From NCBI RefSeq assembly GCF_005925345.1, contig NZ_SSHJ01000024.1, forward strand, positions 1-62,702: a stretch of 62,702 bases of DNA, written 5' to 3'. The position numbers and the translations under genes are program-made. The DNA comes from Pedobacter ureilyticus (GTDB taxonomy: Bacteria; Bacteroidota; Bacteroidia; Sphingobacteriales; Sphingobacteriaceae). Positions 43,608-51,543 of this stretch are shown one piece after another; the first letter of the stretch is position 1, and every line of letters begins with the position of its first letter. The notes beneath the pieces are model-generated. The model had not been told where the DNA came from. It saw nothing but the letters and a program-made list of their open reading frames with translations, and did not search any database.

Positions 43608-44796
43608 CGTCTTTGGTTTCGGGCACTTCTTTTTTACGGGTAAACATTAAGCCAACGCTCATTACCAAGCTAGAACCCAATACCACCATAAACAAAAATG
43701 GCGTACCAATTTCAACCAGTTTTAAGTGCTGAGGCAGATTGTAGTAAAGCAAAATGCTAATCAAACCTCTTGGTACCACAAATCCCTCGGGTAACAAGTT
43801 TTCTTTTCTGAAGAAATACAGGTAGGCAAACCTAATCAGGTAAATACAGCCCAAAACAATTAATCCATTGGCAATAATATTGAAATTGTTGAGCTGGTTA
43901 ATGTTCATGGTAAACCCAAATATCACGAAGAAAAAGGTTCTAATGATAAAGGCGGTTTCGGCTGATAGCTGATGGAGCTGCGTTAAATCGTTTGATAGGT
44001 TTTTATAAATAAATGTGGTTCTAAACCAAACATGTTTAATGGTATCGGCATTGTTGAGGAAAAGGCCAAACGACAAGATAAGCACCAAGGCGGATAAATG
44101 GAAAGACTGCCCAATGGCATACACCATAATTAATATGGAGATAATTAGAAAGAACTTGATGTGATGTTTTAGGCGCCCCATTAGGTAAAGCAACGTAATA
44201 CAGGCAATTACCGATAGCAACAAGATCAATAGTGTGTTGATGGCCAACTGTCCAAAAGAACCTACGGTTATGTTTCTATTTGATACTGCAAAGTTAAACA
44301 CAATGATGCCCAGTATGTCAGAAAATGAGCTTTCGTAAATAATAAACTCTTTACTATGTTTATTGATACTAGCCACTGAAGGAATGGCTATGGCAGAGCT
44401 AATTACACTAAATGGTATGGCATTAACAAAGCAGATGTATAGCTCTTGGTGCGTAATTTGGTGGATGATAAAGGTGATTACGCCCACCGTTAAAATAAGG
44501 ATAATCAATGCCGATAGGAATGCCCCTTTGATGATCTTGTTCTTGTCTTTTGCGTACTTAAGTTCTAAAGAACCCTCAAAAACAATTAAGATTAAGCCTA
44601 CTGTACCCAACGTTGGTAAAATCTGCAAAAAGTTAAAAGTGTGTATCTGTAGCTCATCTACCAATAACCTTAAGCCAATACCTAGTACCAGCAAAAGTAA
44701 AACAGAAGGTAGTTTGGTTTTGCTGGCTACCAAATCAAAAAGGTAAGAAAATATTACCAGCGCACTTAAAATAATGAGTACAGTATAAGTAGTCAT
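43597..44796 (-). CDS. Monovalent cation/proton antiporter (CPA family)
   Basis: This inner-membrane exchanger has 399 residues and about twelve transmembrane segments, without a C-terminal regulatory domain. Signature regions are LIVFEGSLELKYA (TM3 area), IPFSVISSAIAIPSV (TM4 area, discontinuous helix) and ESSFSDILGIIVFNFAV, where the Asp of SD corresponds to the ion-binding aspartate of CPA proteins. The family exchanges Na+ or K+ for H+. It ends convergently with the exported small protein (11-bp overlap) and lies 12 bp downstream of the thioesterase gene on the same strand, so those two are probably cotranscribed. The transported ion is not deducible. Confidence 0.88.
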   Translation of the reverse strand: MTTYTVLIILSALVIFSYLFDLVASKTKLPSVLLLLVLGIGLRLLVDELQIHTFNFLQILPTLGTVGLILIVFEGSLELKYAKDKNKIIKGAFLSALIILILTVGVITFIIHQITHQELYICFVNAIPFSVISSAIAIPSVASINKHSKEFIIYESSFSDILGIIVFNFAVSNRNITVGSFGQLAINTLLILLLSVIACITLLYLMGRLKHHIKFFLIISILIMVYAIGQSFHLSALVLILSFGLFLNNADTIKHVWFRTTFIYKNLSNDLTQLHQLSAETAFIIRTFFFVIFGFTMNINQLNNFNIIANGLIVLGCIYLIRFAYLYFFRKENLLPEGFVVPRGLISILLYYNLPQHLKLVEIGTPFLFMVVLGSSLVMSVGLMFTRKKEVPETKDANS

Positions 44797-44808
44797 ACTT
44801 TATCTTTT

Positions 44809-45339
44809 TTAGCTAATTATTTTTTTTTGAGCAAAAAGAGCTTTAAGTTCAATGGCATCGTCTGGCGCCATTTTGCCTGCAAGTACCAAACGTAATTGCC
44901 TACGGCGCAAAGCACCTTCATAAAGTTCAATTTCCTCTTTAGTTTCGGGCTTTAGTAGAGGTACTGGCTTGGTGCCGGTTTGGTCTACCGCTACAAAAGT
45001 GTAATAGGCCTCATTAGATTTTACTCTGGTTCCCGATGGGATATTCTCTGCCCAAATGTCTAAGCGTACTTCTACTGAGGTGTTAAAAGAGCGGGTAACC
45101 TTAGCTTCAATGGTAACCACATCCCCAAGTTTAATGGGCTGTTTAAATGAAACATTATCTACCGATGCCGTAACCACAATGCTATTGCAATGTTTTTGAG
45201 CTGAAATAGCTGCGGCAATATCCATCCAATGTAGCAATCTGCCACCCATTAGGTTATTTAATGTGTTGGTATCATTAGGTAATACCAATTCGTTCATCAC
45301 GGTAAACGAATTGCTTGCACTTTTAACATTTAAGCTCAT
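44809..45339 (-). CDS. Acyl-CoA thioesterase, hotdog fold
   Basis: This cytoplasmic acyl-CoA hydrolase of the YciA/BFIT group has 176 residues. One hotdog domain carries the opening LVLPNDTNTLNNLMGGRLLHWMDIAAAISAQKH, where the Asn/Asp and GG-x-LLxWMD region is the catalytic signature. It continues with VTASVDNVSFKQPIKLGDVVTIEAKV and a C-terminal LRLVLAGK helix. These enzymes release free fatty acids from CoA. It sits upstream of the antiporter with a 12-bp gap. The 288-bp gap on its upstream side is shared with the divergent phosphodiester glycosidase; it is very AT-rich and no clear promoter box was seen there. Confidence 0.9.
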   Translation of the reverse strand: MSLNVKSASNSFTVMNELVLPNDTNTLNNLMGGRLLHWMDIAAAISAQKHCNSIVVTASVDNVSFKQPIKLGDVVTIEAKVTRSFNTSVEVRLDIWAENIPSGTRVKSNEAYYTFVAVDQTGTKPVPLLKPETKEEIELYEGALRRRQLRLVLAGKMAPDDAIELKALFAQKKIIS

Positions 45340-45627
45340 GCCCCTAAATTAATTAAATTAAGTGTTTTACCACTATAAATCTTCTGTAAACCTATTGTGC
45401 TTTTTTACAAAGTTGCCGGCTATTTATTCACCCTTTAAACCTTATTAATTATATCACTTAAACTAGTTAAAAAGCTGTATTGTTTCGCAGCATCGATAAA
45501 ATTGTTATTAATAAAAGTTTTTAATTAGATGAATAAATAATAAAAAAAGCATTAAAGTAGGTTTATTATTAATTTATTTTAATAAGTTTATGTTTAATTC
45601 TAATTTTAAACAAAAACTATAAACTTT

Positions 45628-47151
45628 ATGAAGAAATTTTTACTATTTGCTTTTTTGGCAATTTGTGTGCTTAACCAAATTAAGGCACAGGGAATTTTAG
45701 TGAACCGATATTTCAATAGCGGCACTTCGGACGGAACAGATGATGCTGTAGAGCTTTTGGTAGTTAAAGACCACTTGGATATCAGAAAATACATCGTTAA
45801 AGATTATGCCAACGGAGGCTCTAACTTGGATGATGGTGGGGCTAAATTTAGATTCAATGACATTGCCTTGTGGAGCAACCTAAGATCAGGAACTACCATT
45901 GTGTTGCGCAGAATGTCGGTAACTGAATTGGCTTCATATACGCCAGATACAGATGGGTCCGATTTTAAAATCAGCTTGGCAGTTAATGATACCAGATATA
46001 TGACAGATCTTGCACCTACTAAGGCTTGGAACTTTACGGTTAATGAAGTAGTTTTAGTGGGCGCCGATACAGAAACTACCACCGGAGATGGTGCAAATAA
46101 AGCGATACATGCCCTAGGCGTAGGTATTGGTAATTATTATGCCAGAGCGGTATGGAACGCCATTACCAGTCCAAAATCTTTGTTAGACGGATATACGGGT
46201 ACAAATAATGTAAAAGGAGTGGTTGCTTTAACCACACCAAACGCAGCTACTTACACCACTGCGTTTGATATGAATGCAGATTTGGTTGCCTTACCCATGT
46301 ATTGGCAAAAGCAAACTGCTTTAATGGTTGGTTTCCCCGCAGGTATTCAGGTTTATAGGGCCAACACGCCTTACATGACCAGAGAAATTAATGCGTATGC
46401 TGTGGTGTTTGATCCTCGATTGGTAGAGTTTAAACCGACATTTTCTTCGACTTTTAAAACGCCAGAGAGTTTTGTGAATGCCGAAACAGGAACAGTTTTG
46501 GCCTGCCTAAATGGTGGTTTTTTTTATACCACAGCCTTAAGCCACCTTCAGTATAACGGTGCCACTGCTGCTAACAATGTTGCTTCGCTTGTTCGGTCTG
46601 GTAAAACTTATTATCCTACCAGAGGTACTTTTGGTTTATCGCCAACTTGGAAACCAGATATTACCTGGACTTATAAAGTAGGTAGTGATGTTTATTCTTA
46701 CGCTACTCCATCGCCAAACGATGTAAATGCTGCTCCACAACCCGTGCCAACGTCGGCTGGTGGTATAAAATGGAATGTAGTTAGCGCTATAGGTGGCTCT
46801 CCAGTTTTGGTTAAAGGTGGTGTAGTCAATGTCACGTCGGCCGAGGAGCTTGCCGATCTAGATAACACTTCACAACGTGGCAGATCGGCCATTGGTTACA
46901 CTGCCGATGGTAAAGTAATATTGTTAGCAGTAGAAGGCGGAAATACAACAGTTACACCAAATGTAATGGGTTTAACGCTCAACGAGTTGGCCAATTTGAT
47001 GAAAGATATGGGTTGCGTATCGGCGTTAAATTTAGACGGCGGTGGTTCAACAACCTTGCGTATCAATAATCAGGCAACTGTTCGTCCCTCTGATAGTGGA
47101 GCGACAGAACGTACTATGCCAGGCGTAATTTTAATCAAATCTAAAAACTAA
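45628..47151 (+). CDS. Secreted phosphodiester glycosidase family protein (NAGPA domain)
   Basis: This exported protein has 507 residues and a signal peptide (MKKFLLFAFLAICVLNQIKAQ). The C-terminal half (about 285-507) is a NAGPA domain, with VLACLNGGFFYTTALSHLQYNG near its start and ALNLDGGGSTTLRIN near its end, the family's hallmark. NAGPA enzymes uncover phosphate diesters of sugars (in animals GlcNAc-1-phosphodiester). Bacterial members act on envelope or exopolysaccharide phosphodiesters. The N-terminal half has repeated beta motifs but no family I can name. It heads a three-gene secreted set (gaps of 4 and 17 bp) with a tail-domain protein and a lipoprotein. Confidence 0.86.
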   Translation: MKKFLLFAFLAICVLNQIKAQGILVNRYFNSGTSDGTDDAVELLVVKDHLDIRKYIVKDYANGGSNLDDGGAKFRFNDIALWSNLRSGTTIVLRRMSVTELASYTPDTDGSDFKISLAVNDTRYMTDLAPTKAWNFTVNEVVLVGADTETTTGDGANKAIHALGVGIGNYYARAVWNAITSPKSLLDGYTGTNNVKGVVALTTPNAATYTTAFDMNADLVALPMYWQKQTALMVGFPAGIQVYRANTPYMTREINAYAVVFDPRLVEFKPTFSSTFKTPESFVNAETGTVLACLNGGFFYTTALSHLQYNGATAANNVASLVRSGKTYYPTRGTFGLSPTWKPDITWTYKVGSDVYSYATPSPNDVNAAPQPVPTSAGGIKWNVVSAIGGSPVLVKGGVVNVTSAEELADLDNTSQRGRSAIGYTADGKVILLAVEGGNTTVTPNVMGLTLNELANLMKDMGCVSALNLDGGGSTTLRINNQATVRPSDSGATERTMPGVILIKSKN

Positions 47152-47155
47152 TCTC

Positions 47156-47926
47156 ATGAAGAAGATCATCATATTATCAGGCATTTTATTTTCAGCGATA
47201 ATGGCAAAGGCGCAATCGGTTGATTTAACCAAGCTTTTGCAAGATATAAATGGAGCAAACGTAGCTTTTTACACGACTAATGAACAGGGGGGTGCTATAA
47301 ATACTTACGCTGATGTAAGTTGGGGCGATGGCTTTGGTGTAGCCAATAGAGCCTTTATTCAGTCGCTTAGAAACGTAGTGCTACCCATTACTTTGAGTAA
47401 GTTTAATGCAAAAAAAGACGCAGAGGCGGTAAACCTAACTTGGACCACCGCCATGGAAAAAAATGCCTTACACTTCGAAATCCGTCGCTCTACAGATGGA
47501 AAAAAGTTTGAGCAAATCGCAACGGTTGGTGCAAAAGGAAATTCGGATAGTCCTGTAAATTATTCATTTAGAGACGCCAAACCCGCCAGTGGAACAAACT
47601 ACTATCAACTGAAAAGTGTAGACAGAGATGGCACTTTTACTACTTCTATTATTGTGGCCGTACAGTTTGATTTGAGTAAAACAGAAGTAACTATCATGGC
47701 AAACTCGGCCAACCAAACTATAAAAGTAAACGTGTACTCGCCAGTTACCAAGGCAGCTAGTTTTGCTGTGGTTGATGTGAGTGGAAAGGTTTTGTTAAGG
47801 GTTAAAAATATTTCGCTTCAAAAGGGAAACAATGCTTTGGAATATACTCTAAATGCAGCCCCGCAATTGCTAATTGGTTTGCTAAGTTCGGCTAACGATA
47901 AAAGTGCCTACAAGTTTTATTATTAG
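47156..47926 (+). CDS. Secreted protein with fibronectin-like and T9SS tail-like domain
   Basis: This 256-residue protein has a signal peptide (MKKIIILSGILFSAIMAKAQ). Residues about 75-170 match a module common before T9SS tails: LPITLSKFNAKKD, VNLTWTTAMEKNALHFEIRRSTDGKKFEQIATV, and NYYQLKSVDRDG. The last ~85 residues (VTIMANSANQTIKVNVYSPVTKAASFAVVDVSGKVLL) look like a degenerate type A sorting domain ending in YKFYY rather than the usual KxxVxK. It follows the phosphodiester glycosidase by 4 bp and could be an accessory surface partner. No catalytic domain is visible. Sorting by T9SS is an inference. Confidence 0.7.
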   Translation: MKKIIILSGILFSAIMAKAQSVDLTKLLQDINGANVAFYTTNEQGGAINTYADVSWGDGFGVANRAFIQSLRNVVLPITLSKFNAKKDAEAVNLTWTTAMEKNALHFEIRRSTDGKKFEQIATVGAKGNSDSPVNYSFRDAKPASGTNYYQLKSVDRDGTFTTSIIVAVQFDLSKTEVTIMANSANQTIKVNVYSPVTKAASFAVVDVSGKVLLRVKNISLQKGNNALEYTLNAAPQLLIGLLSSANDKSAYKFYY

Positions 47927-47943
47927 CGCATAATTAAATACTA

Positions 47944-48828
47944 ATGACCATTCGTAAATCAATTTTACTTTTAACTTGTAGTTTGATGTTTTCTTGTTCA
48001 AAGAAAAACAGTAATTCGAATACTACGCCCGTACTACCAAGTTCGCAAAATTCATTTTATGTAGGCGAGGTAAAACCTGCGGCTACCAAAAGTTGCTTTG
48101 CAGGGGCGTATTATCGTAAGTTGGTTTCGAGTGTAGATACTTGGGGCGGTATTGGTGGGCGAGTGGTTTTGCCCACCATTGTTTTTGATCCAGCTAGGAT
48201 TAATCCGGCTAAACCTGCGCAGTTTTTAGATAATCCCTCGGTGTATATGGGCGGTAACATGGGCAATCAGGAAACCGATATAGGTTTAACTTGGGAGGTG
48301 ATTAGAGATGAAAACGGTGCGGTTACCGCCGATAGGAGAGCCTTTAGGCCATTTTTAAGAAGAACAGCACATGGTGGAAGTGGTCAGGTTGCGTTGTACG
48401 AAAACGCACCAGCAGAAGCTAGCTATTATTGGTATCAAGGAGAAGAAGTGTTGATGTCTGTTAAAATTATTGCTAACGGAATTTTGAGACTTAGCATTGA
48501 AGGAGCGGGAAAGAAATTTGAGAAAGATTTTGAAGCGGGTGGTTATACTTTTGCAGGTAAAGGCGAATTTAAGCGTGTAAACGCCATAGACCAAGTTGCT
48601 AACGAAGGAAAGCCCGTACAGGCTACAAAAACCAAGGTTGTTGGTGCCGAGTGGAAATCTAGTTTTCTTTATCGTATGGTAAATGGAACTTTAGTAGAAA
48701 CGCCATTTCACGATGGCCGTTATACAGACATGAGATGTCCCAATACTAATTATTTTTCTATTTTCTCAACCTTAGAAAATCGTGCTAAAGGTGGCGAGAA
48801 AATAGAAATTTATGGAGCTGGATATTGA
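47944..48828 (+). CDS. Lipoprotein of unknown function
   Basis: This 294-residue protein has a lipoprotein signal with LMFSC (Cys18) followed by SKKNSNSN. The mature part has an all-beta character: FYVGEVKPAATKSCFAGAYYRKLVSS, GGIGGRVVLPTIVFDPARINPAKP, YYWYQGEEVLMSVKIIANGILRLSIEG. I recognise no family. The beta content and aromatic residues suggest a carbohydrate-interacting jellyroll, but that is a guess. It is the third gene of the phosphodiester glycosidase set, 17 bp downstream of the previous gene. It ends 1 bp from the convergent T9SS plug gene. Confidence 0.7.
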   Translation: MTIRKSILLLTCSLMFSCSKKNSNSNTTPVLPSSQNSFYVGEVKPAATKSCFAGAYYRKLVSSVDTWGGIGGRVVLPTIVFDPARINPAKPAQFLDNPSVYMGGNMGNQETDIGLTWEVIRDENGAVTADRRAFRPFLRRTAHGGSGQVALYENAPAEASYYWYQGEEVLMSVKIIANGILRLSIEGAGKKFEKDFEAGGYTFAGKGEFKRVNAIDQVANEGKPVQATKTKVVGAEWKSSFLYRMVNGTLVETPFHDGRYTDMRCPNTNYFSIFSTLENRAKGGEKIEIYGAGY

Positions 48829-48829
48829 T

Positions 48830-50086
48830 TTACCTTTTTACGCTATTGATATTCGTAAAGCCCACTAAATCATCATATCTGGCACCAGGCCTACGGTAAT
48901 AGGCTAAAACTTGGTAACTATTTTCAGTTTCGAAAAACGAACCTTCAAAAACGGTATCGTTAAATTTTCCATTTTCATCAACCCACACATATTTAAAATC
49001 GTATAAGCCTTGTTTTAGCTTGATGTTACCGTAATACCTACGTCTGGATGATTCGAAAGTAAGCTTGTTTTCATCAGTTAAAGCATAATTGTTAAACCTG
49101 CCAAATACATAAACATTTCCTTTGGGCGTAGGTGGGGGAGCAGCTAAGGTAAACAACATATAGGCATAGTCGCTATCTGTTACATTATCACGCCCATCTG
49201 TATTTCTAATAAAGAAATTGCCATTCTCATCAAATTGGTTGCTATATCGGCTACTTTCGTTGGGTAGATCGATAGATAAAATCACGTTTTGTGTGCTGTC
49301 GCGATAAATATCGGCAACGTGTTCTGCCTTGTACCTAAAACTACGGGTATCAAATTTCCTAAACTCATTGCCGCCGAAAAAATGATTGGTGTTGATATCA
49401 TTATATACCAAGGTACCTGGTTTTACAAAAGAAGGTTTGGTGTTAACGATAGCCGTTTGCGGTATCATATTTTGCATTACCACAGCCTTTACCTCTAAAA
49501 ATGGGTTGTTTATTGGTGTTTGATGAAATAAGCTAAAGTTGATTTTTTGCTTCGAGTTTCTGTCGGTAACATCTGTAGCTGGAACCACTTCTGCTCCGAT
49601 GTTGATTGTACTATTTAAAACATAGAAACGTTGGGTGATTACTACTTTATTCGGATCGTTATCTTCGTAAATCTTCAAGATATAATTGCCCCCAATTCGC
49701 ACCTTCATTTGGTCGTTTGGGAAAGTAAGCTGGTAATTGGTAAATTTTACCAAGGTGTTAAAAGAGTAGCGGTAATTGAATAAGATATCTTGTTGCACTC
49801 CTTCAAGGTAATCCAAGATATTTAACCTAGAGGGGCGCCAGTCCCAAGTGCAGTGTTCTACTACATAGGTGTAATTCTGTTGTCCGCCGCGTAGGTCATC
49901 AAAGCTAAAACTTATCGTTTCGCCACTTTTGAGGTTAATTATCGGAAAAGACTGTTCTTTGCTAGTATTGTAGCACTCTACAGTTTTGATGTAGCTTTTA
50001 AAAACTTTATTTTCATATTCGCCTTGTGCTTTAGCCGTAGATAGGTATAGAAAAGATAGTAGGCAGATGAGTAGTTTACATTTCAT
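48830..50086 (-). CDS. Type IX secretion system plug protein (DUF5103)
   Basis: DUF5103 proteins are the periplasmic Plug that closes the SprA translocon of the T9SS when no cargo is engaged. The frame is open to 50140, but the Met at 50086 gives MKCKLLICLLSFLYLSTAKAQ, a good signal peptide, and a -7 box lies just upstream of it, so I chose that start (418 residues). Characteristic stretches are FDDLRGGQQNYTYVVEHCTWDWRPS, LNILDYLEGVQQDILFNYRYSFNTLVKFTNYQLTFPNDQMK, and GNYILKIYEDNDPNKVVITQRFYVL. It would serve the giant type B protein at 7.8-17.4 kb, though it is not linked to it. Confidence 0.9.
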   Translation of the reverse strand: MKCKLLICLLSFLYLSTAKAQGEYENKVFKSYIKTVECYNTSKEQSFPIINLKSGETISFSFDDLRGGQQNYTYVVEHCTWDWRPSRLNILDYLEGVQQDILFNYRYSFNTLVKFTNYQLTFPNDQMKVRIGGNYILKIYEDNDPNKVVITQRFYVLNSTINIGAEVVPATDVTDRNSKQKINFSLFHQTPINNPFLEVKAVVMQNMIPQTAIVNTKPSFVKPGTLVYNDINTNHFFGGNEFRKFDTRSFRYKAEHVADIYRDSTQNVILSIDLPNESSRYSNQFDENGNFFIRNTDGRDNVTDSDYAYMLFTLAAPPPTPKGNVYVFGRFNNYALTDENKLTFESSRRRYYGNIKLKQGLYDFKYVWVDENGKFNDTVFEGSFFETENSYQVLAYYRRPGARYDDLVGFTNINSVKR

Positions 50087-50092
50087 ATATTT

Positions 50093-50100
50093 CAAATATA
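50093..50100 (-). promoter_or_regulatory. -7 box for the T9SS plug gene
   Basis: On the minus strand TATATTTG matches TAnnTTTG and ends 7 bp before the chosen ATG at 50086. The longer reading frame would place this box inside the coding region, which supports the shorter start. Confidence 0.42.
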
Positions 50101-50323
50101 ACGAAAATATAAAAGTATTATTCTTTTGCCACAGATGCACTAATTTGTTTATCTATCATGGTTTTCAGGGTATTATTTTAAGCTGTTTAGATGTAGCGCC
50201 ATTTTTAAAAGGTTCGAGATTGCTAGTGTCAAAACTGATGCTGGGCTGTAGCAAAGCGAAAAACCACGAAGTAAATAAATCCGATAACTAACGGATCAGC
50301 ATGACGGAGCGAAAATATGCACC

Positions 50324-50369
50324 ACCCTGAACATCCTGCAGCTGTGAAGCAAATTTATTTCAGGGTCGG
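50324..50369. repeat. Dispersed intergenic repeat, copy A
   Basis: ACCCTGAA (50324-50331) and TTCAGGGT (50359-50366) form an 8-bp inverted repeat. The 30 bases at 50340-50369 are present in inverted orientation at 58121-58150 with 28 of 30 matches. This lies in the gap 50141-50448 between the plug gene and a Gfo/Idh gene. The remainder of that gap carries no gene I can support. Confidence 0.75.
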
Positions 50370-50448
50370 TTAGTATTTAAAAGAAGCTTAGGGTAATTTC
50401 TGTACAATCGATATTAAAACTTTTTGCGAAAAATCTCTATGTGTGTGG

Positions 50449-51426
50449 CTAACTTTTCGAATTAGTAAACGCATCCATAATTTTCATGGTTTTTAAAGCT
50501 TCATCGGCACTGCAAGGGTTTTCGCCTTCTCCGCTAAAGTAGGCAACAACCTTTTCAATCATAGGTTGTTCTACGTGTTGTAATGGTTCAAAGTTGAGTG
50601 TTTCCTCTTTGCCTTCTGTATTTATTTTGATGTACTGACCGAAAACAGAAAAAGTAATTTTTCCCTTGGTTCCAACAATCTCGCAAGTATCGGCCTGTTC
50701 GTTTTTAGGCACAGAGAAACACCATAAGCCATTAAACACCACATTATTTTCAAATTCAATGTGGCCGGTTACCAAATCAGCCACTGCGGTAGCATTATTT
50801 TTGCTGGCCAAACCATGGAAGTTTACCGCTTCGCCAAAATAGTACAACATCAAATCCAATTGGTGTGGAGCAAGGTCATGAAACAGGCCGCCACCAGAAA
50901 TGGCAGGATTAATGCGCCAGTTTTCTTCCGAATTGGCAATGACATTGCTTGCTGCAGGTTGGAGCATTTTTAAGTCTACAAAACGTACCTCGCCAATGGT
51001 TTTCTCTGCCAATAACGATTTGATTTTTAGGAATAAAGGTTGCGCTCTGCGATAGTGGGCAACCACAAGTTTAATTCCATATTTCTCCGAAGCTTCAGCC
51101 ATTCGCTGTGCTGCTGCACTATTTAGCGCCATCGGTTTTTCTACGTATACAGGTTTGCCTGCGGCTAGTGCCGCAATGGTATATTCTTCGTGTTGTAGGG
51201 GAGGAGTAGCAATGTAAATGGCATTTACCTCAGGATCGTTAATTAAATCGGACGCATTGCTGTACCATTTAGGTACGCCGTGTCTTTTGGCATAGTCCGC
51301 TGCTTTGGCAGCATCTCTACGCATTACGGCCACTAATTGCGAGTTGTTTACTTTGTTAAATGCAGGTCCGCTTTTTACTTCGGTAACGTCTCCACAGCCT
51401 ATAATTCCCCATTTAATTTCTTTCAT
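50449..51426 (-). CDS. Gfo/Idh/MocA family oxidoreductase (cytoplasmic)
   Basis: This NAD(P)-dependent oxidoreductase has 325 residues and no signal peptide, unlike the copy at 41.2 kb. The Rossmann start is WGIIGCGDVTEVKSGPAFNKV (about 6-26). YIATPPLQHEEYTIAALAAGKPVYVEKPMALN holds the EKP motif near 96-98. WRINPAISGGGLFHDLAPHQLDLMLYYFGE carries the GGG-x-x-x-D-x-x-x-H active-site region. Family members oxidise or epimerise sugars and inositols. It is flanked by dispersed hairpin repeats on both sides and has no obvious operon partner, so its substrate is open. Confidence 0.92.
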   Translation of the reverse strand: MKEIKWGIIGCGDVTEVKSGPAFNKVNNSQLVAVMRRDAAKAADYAKRHGVPKWYSNASDLINDPEVNAIYIATPPLQHEEYTIAALAAGKPVYVEKPMALNSAAAQRMAEASEKYGIKLVVAHYRRAQPLFLKIKSLLAEKTIGEVRFVDLKMLQPAASNVIANSEENWRINPAISGGGLFHDLAPHQLDLMLYYFGEAVNFHGLASKNNATAVADLVTGHIEFENNVVFNGLWCFSVPKNEQADTCEIVGTKGKITFSVFGQYIKINTEGKEETLNFEPLQHVEQPMIEKVVAYFSGEGENPCSADEALKTMKIMDAFTNSKS

Positions 51427-51457
51427 GATAAGTTGTTTATATAATTATGAAATTAGT

Positions 51458-51535
51458 CGTCATTTCGAAGGCCGTAGGAGGGGAAGTCTAGCAGTTGATA
51501 TAAAGTTAGATTTCTCACATGCGTTCGAAATAACG
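51458..51535. repeat. Dispersed intergenic hairpin repeat, copy B
   Basis: CGTCATTTCGAA (51458-51469) pairs with TTCGAAATAACG (51524-51535) with one mismatch. The interior contains AGTCTAGCA and GTTAGATTTCTC, related to the inner arms of the copy at 58214-58296. It fills the gap between the Gfo/Idh gene and the ABC-F gene, and could act as a bidirectional transcript end. Confidence 0.7.
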
Positions 51536-51543
51536 AAAAACGC

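Noticed and set aside
50205..50225. T-arm-like GGTTCGAGATT suggesting a tRNA fragment.
   Set aside because: No acceptor stem, D-arm or anticodon arm can be folded around it; treated as chance inside a repeat-rich gap.
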